A stretch of DNA of 33,393 nt from Spirochaetota bacterium (GTDB lineage Bacteria; Spirochaetota; Spirochaetia; ARS1246). Under the pieces are notes generated by a model. The model saw only the letters and a list, made by a program, of their open reading frames with translations, searched no databases and was not told the origin of the DNA. Location: assembly GCA_024275515.1 (NCBI GenBank), contig JAJRYZ010000198.1, forward strand, positions 1 through 33,393, written 5' to 3'. Position 1 is the stretch's first letter, and each line of letters begins with the position of its first letter. Position numbers and translations under genes: made by a program. Shown here one piece after another: positions 33,151 to 33,393 of this stretch.

Positions 33151-33393
33151 CTACCCGGTCAGACGAAGATAGAGGTTCGACAGTTTGTCCGGAAGTCGGG
33201 TCACGTCCGGCAGAATCGTGTAGTGATACTCCCCGTAGAGTCTCGGAGTGTAGTCACGGGCGCGGCGGTCGATGGTAATGCAGTACGGTATCACCCCGCG
33301 CATTCTCGCTTCGACAATCGCCCGGCGAGTGTCCTCGATCGCGTACGCGTTGGCCTCATCCGGTCGTCCGCCGCCGTATCCCGGGTCCGCGGG
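33151..33393 (-). CDS. C-terminal end of a NorD-like VWA protein (partial)
   Basis: Only the last 80 codons are in the window; the 5' part lies beyond the right edge. The visible end reads DEANAYAIEDTRRAIVEAR, then PYCITIDRRARDYTPRLYG and LPDKLSNLYLRLTG. This matches the end of NorD/CbbO-type VWA proteins, which activate partner enzymes together with a MoxR-type ATPase. It is on the same strand as pta but separated by 114 bases that contain the pta promoter. Confidence 0.7.
   Translation of the reverse strand, partial: PADPGYGGGRPDEANAYAIEDTRRAIVEARMRGVIPYCITIDRRARDYTPRLYGEYHYTILPDVTRLPDKLSNLYLRLTG

Noticed and set aside
1-33393. tRNA, rRNA, CRISPR, insertion sequence, phage or attachment-site features
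   Set aside because: I found no tRNA-like arm sequences in the gaps, no regularly spaced repeats, and no transposase or integrase. All gaps of any size are accounted for.

Overview
This is a GC-rich bacterial chromosome segment, densely packed on both strands with short gaps. I see no phage, insertion sequence, CRISPR array, tRNA or rRNA. The gene set suggests a free-living spirochaete: a complete Bat (BatA/B/C/D plus MoxR and DUF58) locus, a 72-residue IF-1 next to a DksA/TraR-type protein, HPr, many lipoproteins, an OmpA-type envelope protein and a tandem nucleoside-diphosphate-kinase-like protein. This assignment rests on gene content and recalled sequence resemblance; no search was run.

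Layout. 1-5.2 kb is carbohydrate metabolism: a sulfatase-superfamily hydrolase, a GH2 beta-mannosidase and a sorbitol-dehydrogenase-like enzyme. 5.2-6.0 kb is a lone PHP-family histidinol-phosphatase-like gene. 6.18-14.76 kb is one long plus-strand unit: argJ, moxR, a DUF58 gene, a signal-peptide membrane protein, batA, batB, batC and a batD-batE fusion, joined by stop/start overlaps. 14.8-16.5 kb holds an Smr-domain gene, infA, a dksA/traR-like gene and a short unknown gene. 16.5-21.0 kb holds a metallo-beta-lactamase-fold hydrolase, a membrane protein split by an in-frame stop codon, a degenerate DEAD-box/RRM protein and an OmpA-family protein. 21.0-21.5 kb has only a remnant of a MATE transporter. 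21.5-27.4 kb runs in one direction: lipoprotein, HPr, fabG, fabF, a coiled-coil lipoprotein and a large penicillin-binding protein. 27.4-33.4 kb contains a BNR/Asp-box hydrolase, the double NDK-like gene, an unknown membrane protein, a full-length pta and the 3' end of a VWA gene.

Two themes stand out. First, many transcription units have a recognisable -35/-10 pair whose -10 ends only 7-8 bases before the start codon (argJ, the sorbitol-dehydrogenase-like gene, the PHP gene, smr, the ompA-like gene and the NDK-like gene). This predicts leaderless mRNAs, while genes inside operons mostly carry Shine-Dalgarno sequences. Second, several enzymes look catalytically altered: the penicillin-binding protein lacks all three transpeptidase motifs, the DEAD-box protein lacks its DEAD box and second RecA domain, and the sulfatase-like protein has Thr where the formylglycine Cys/Ser is expected.
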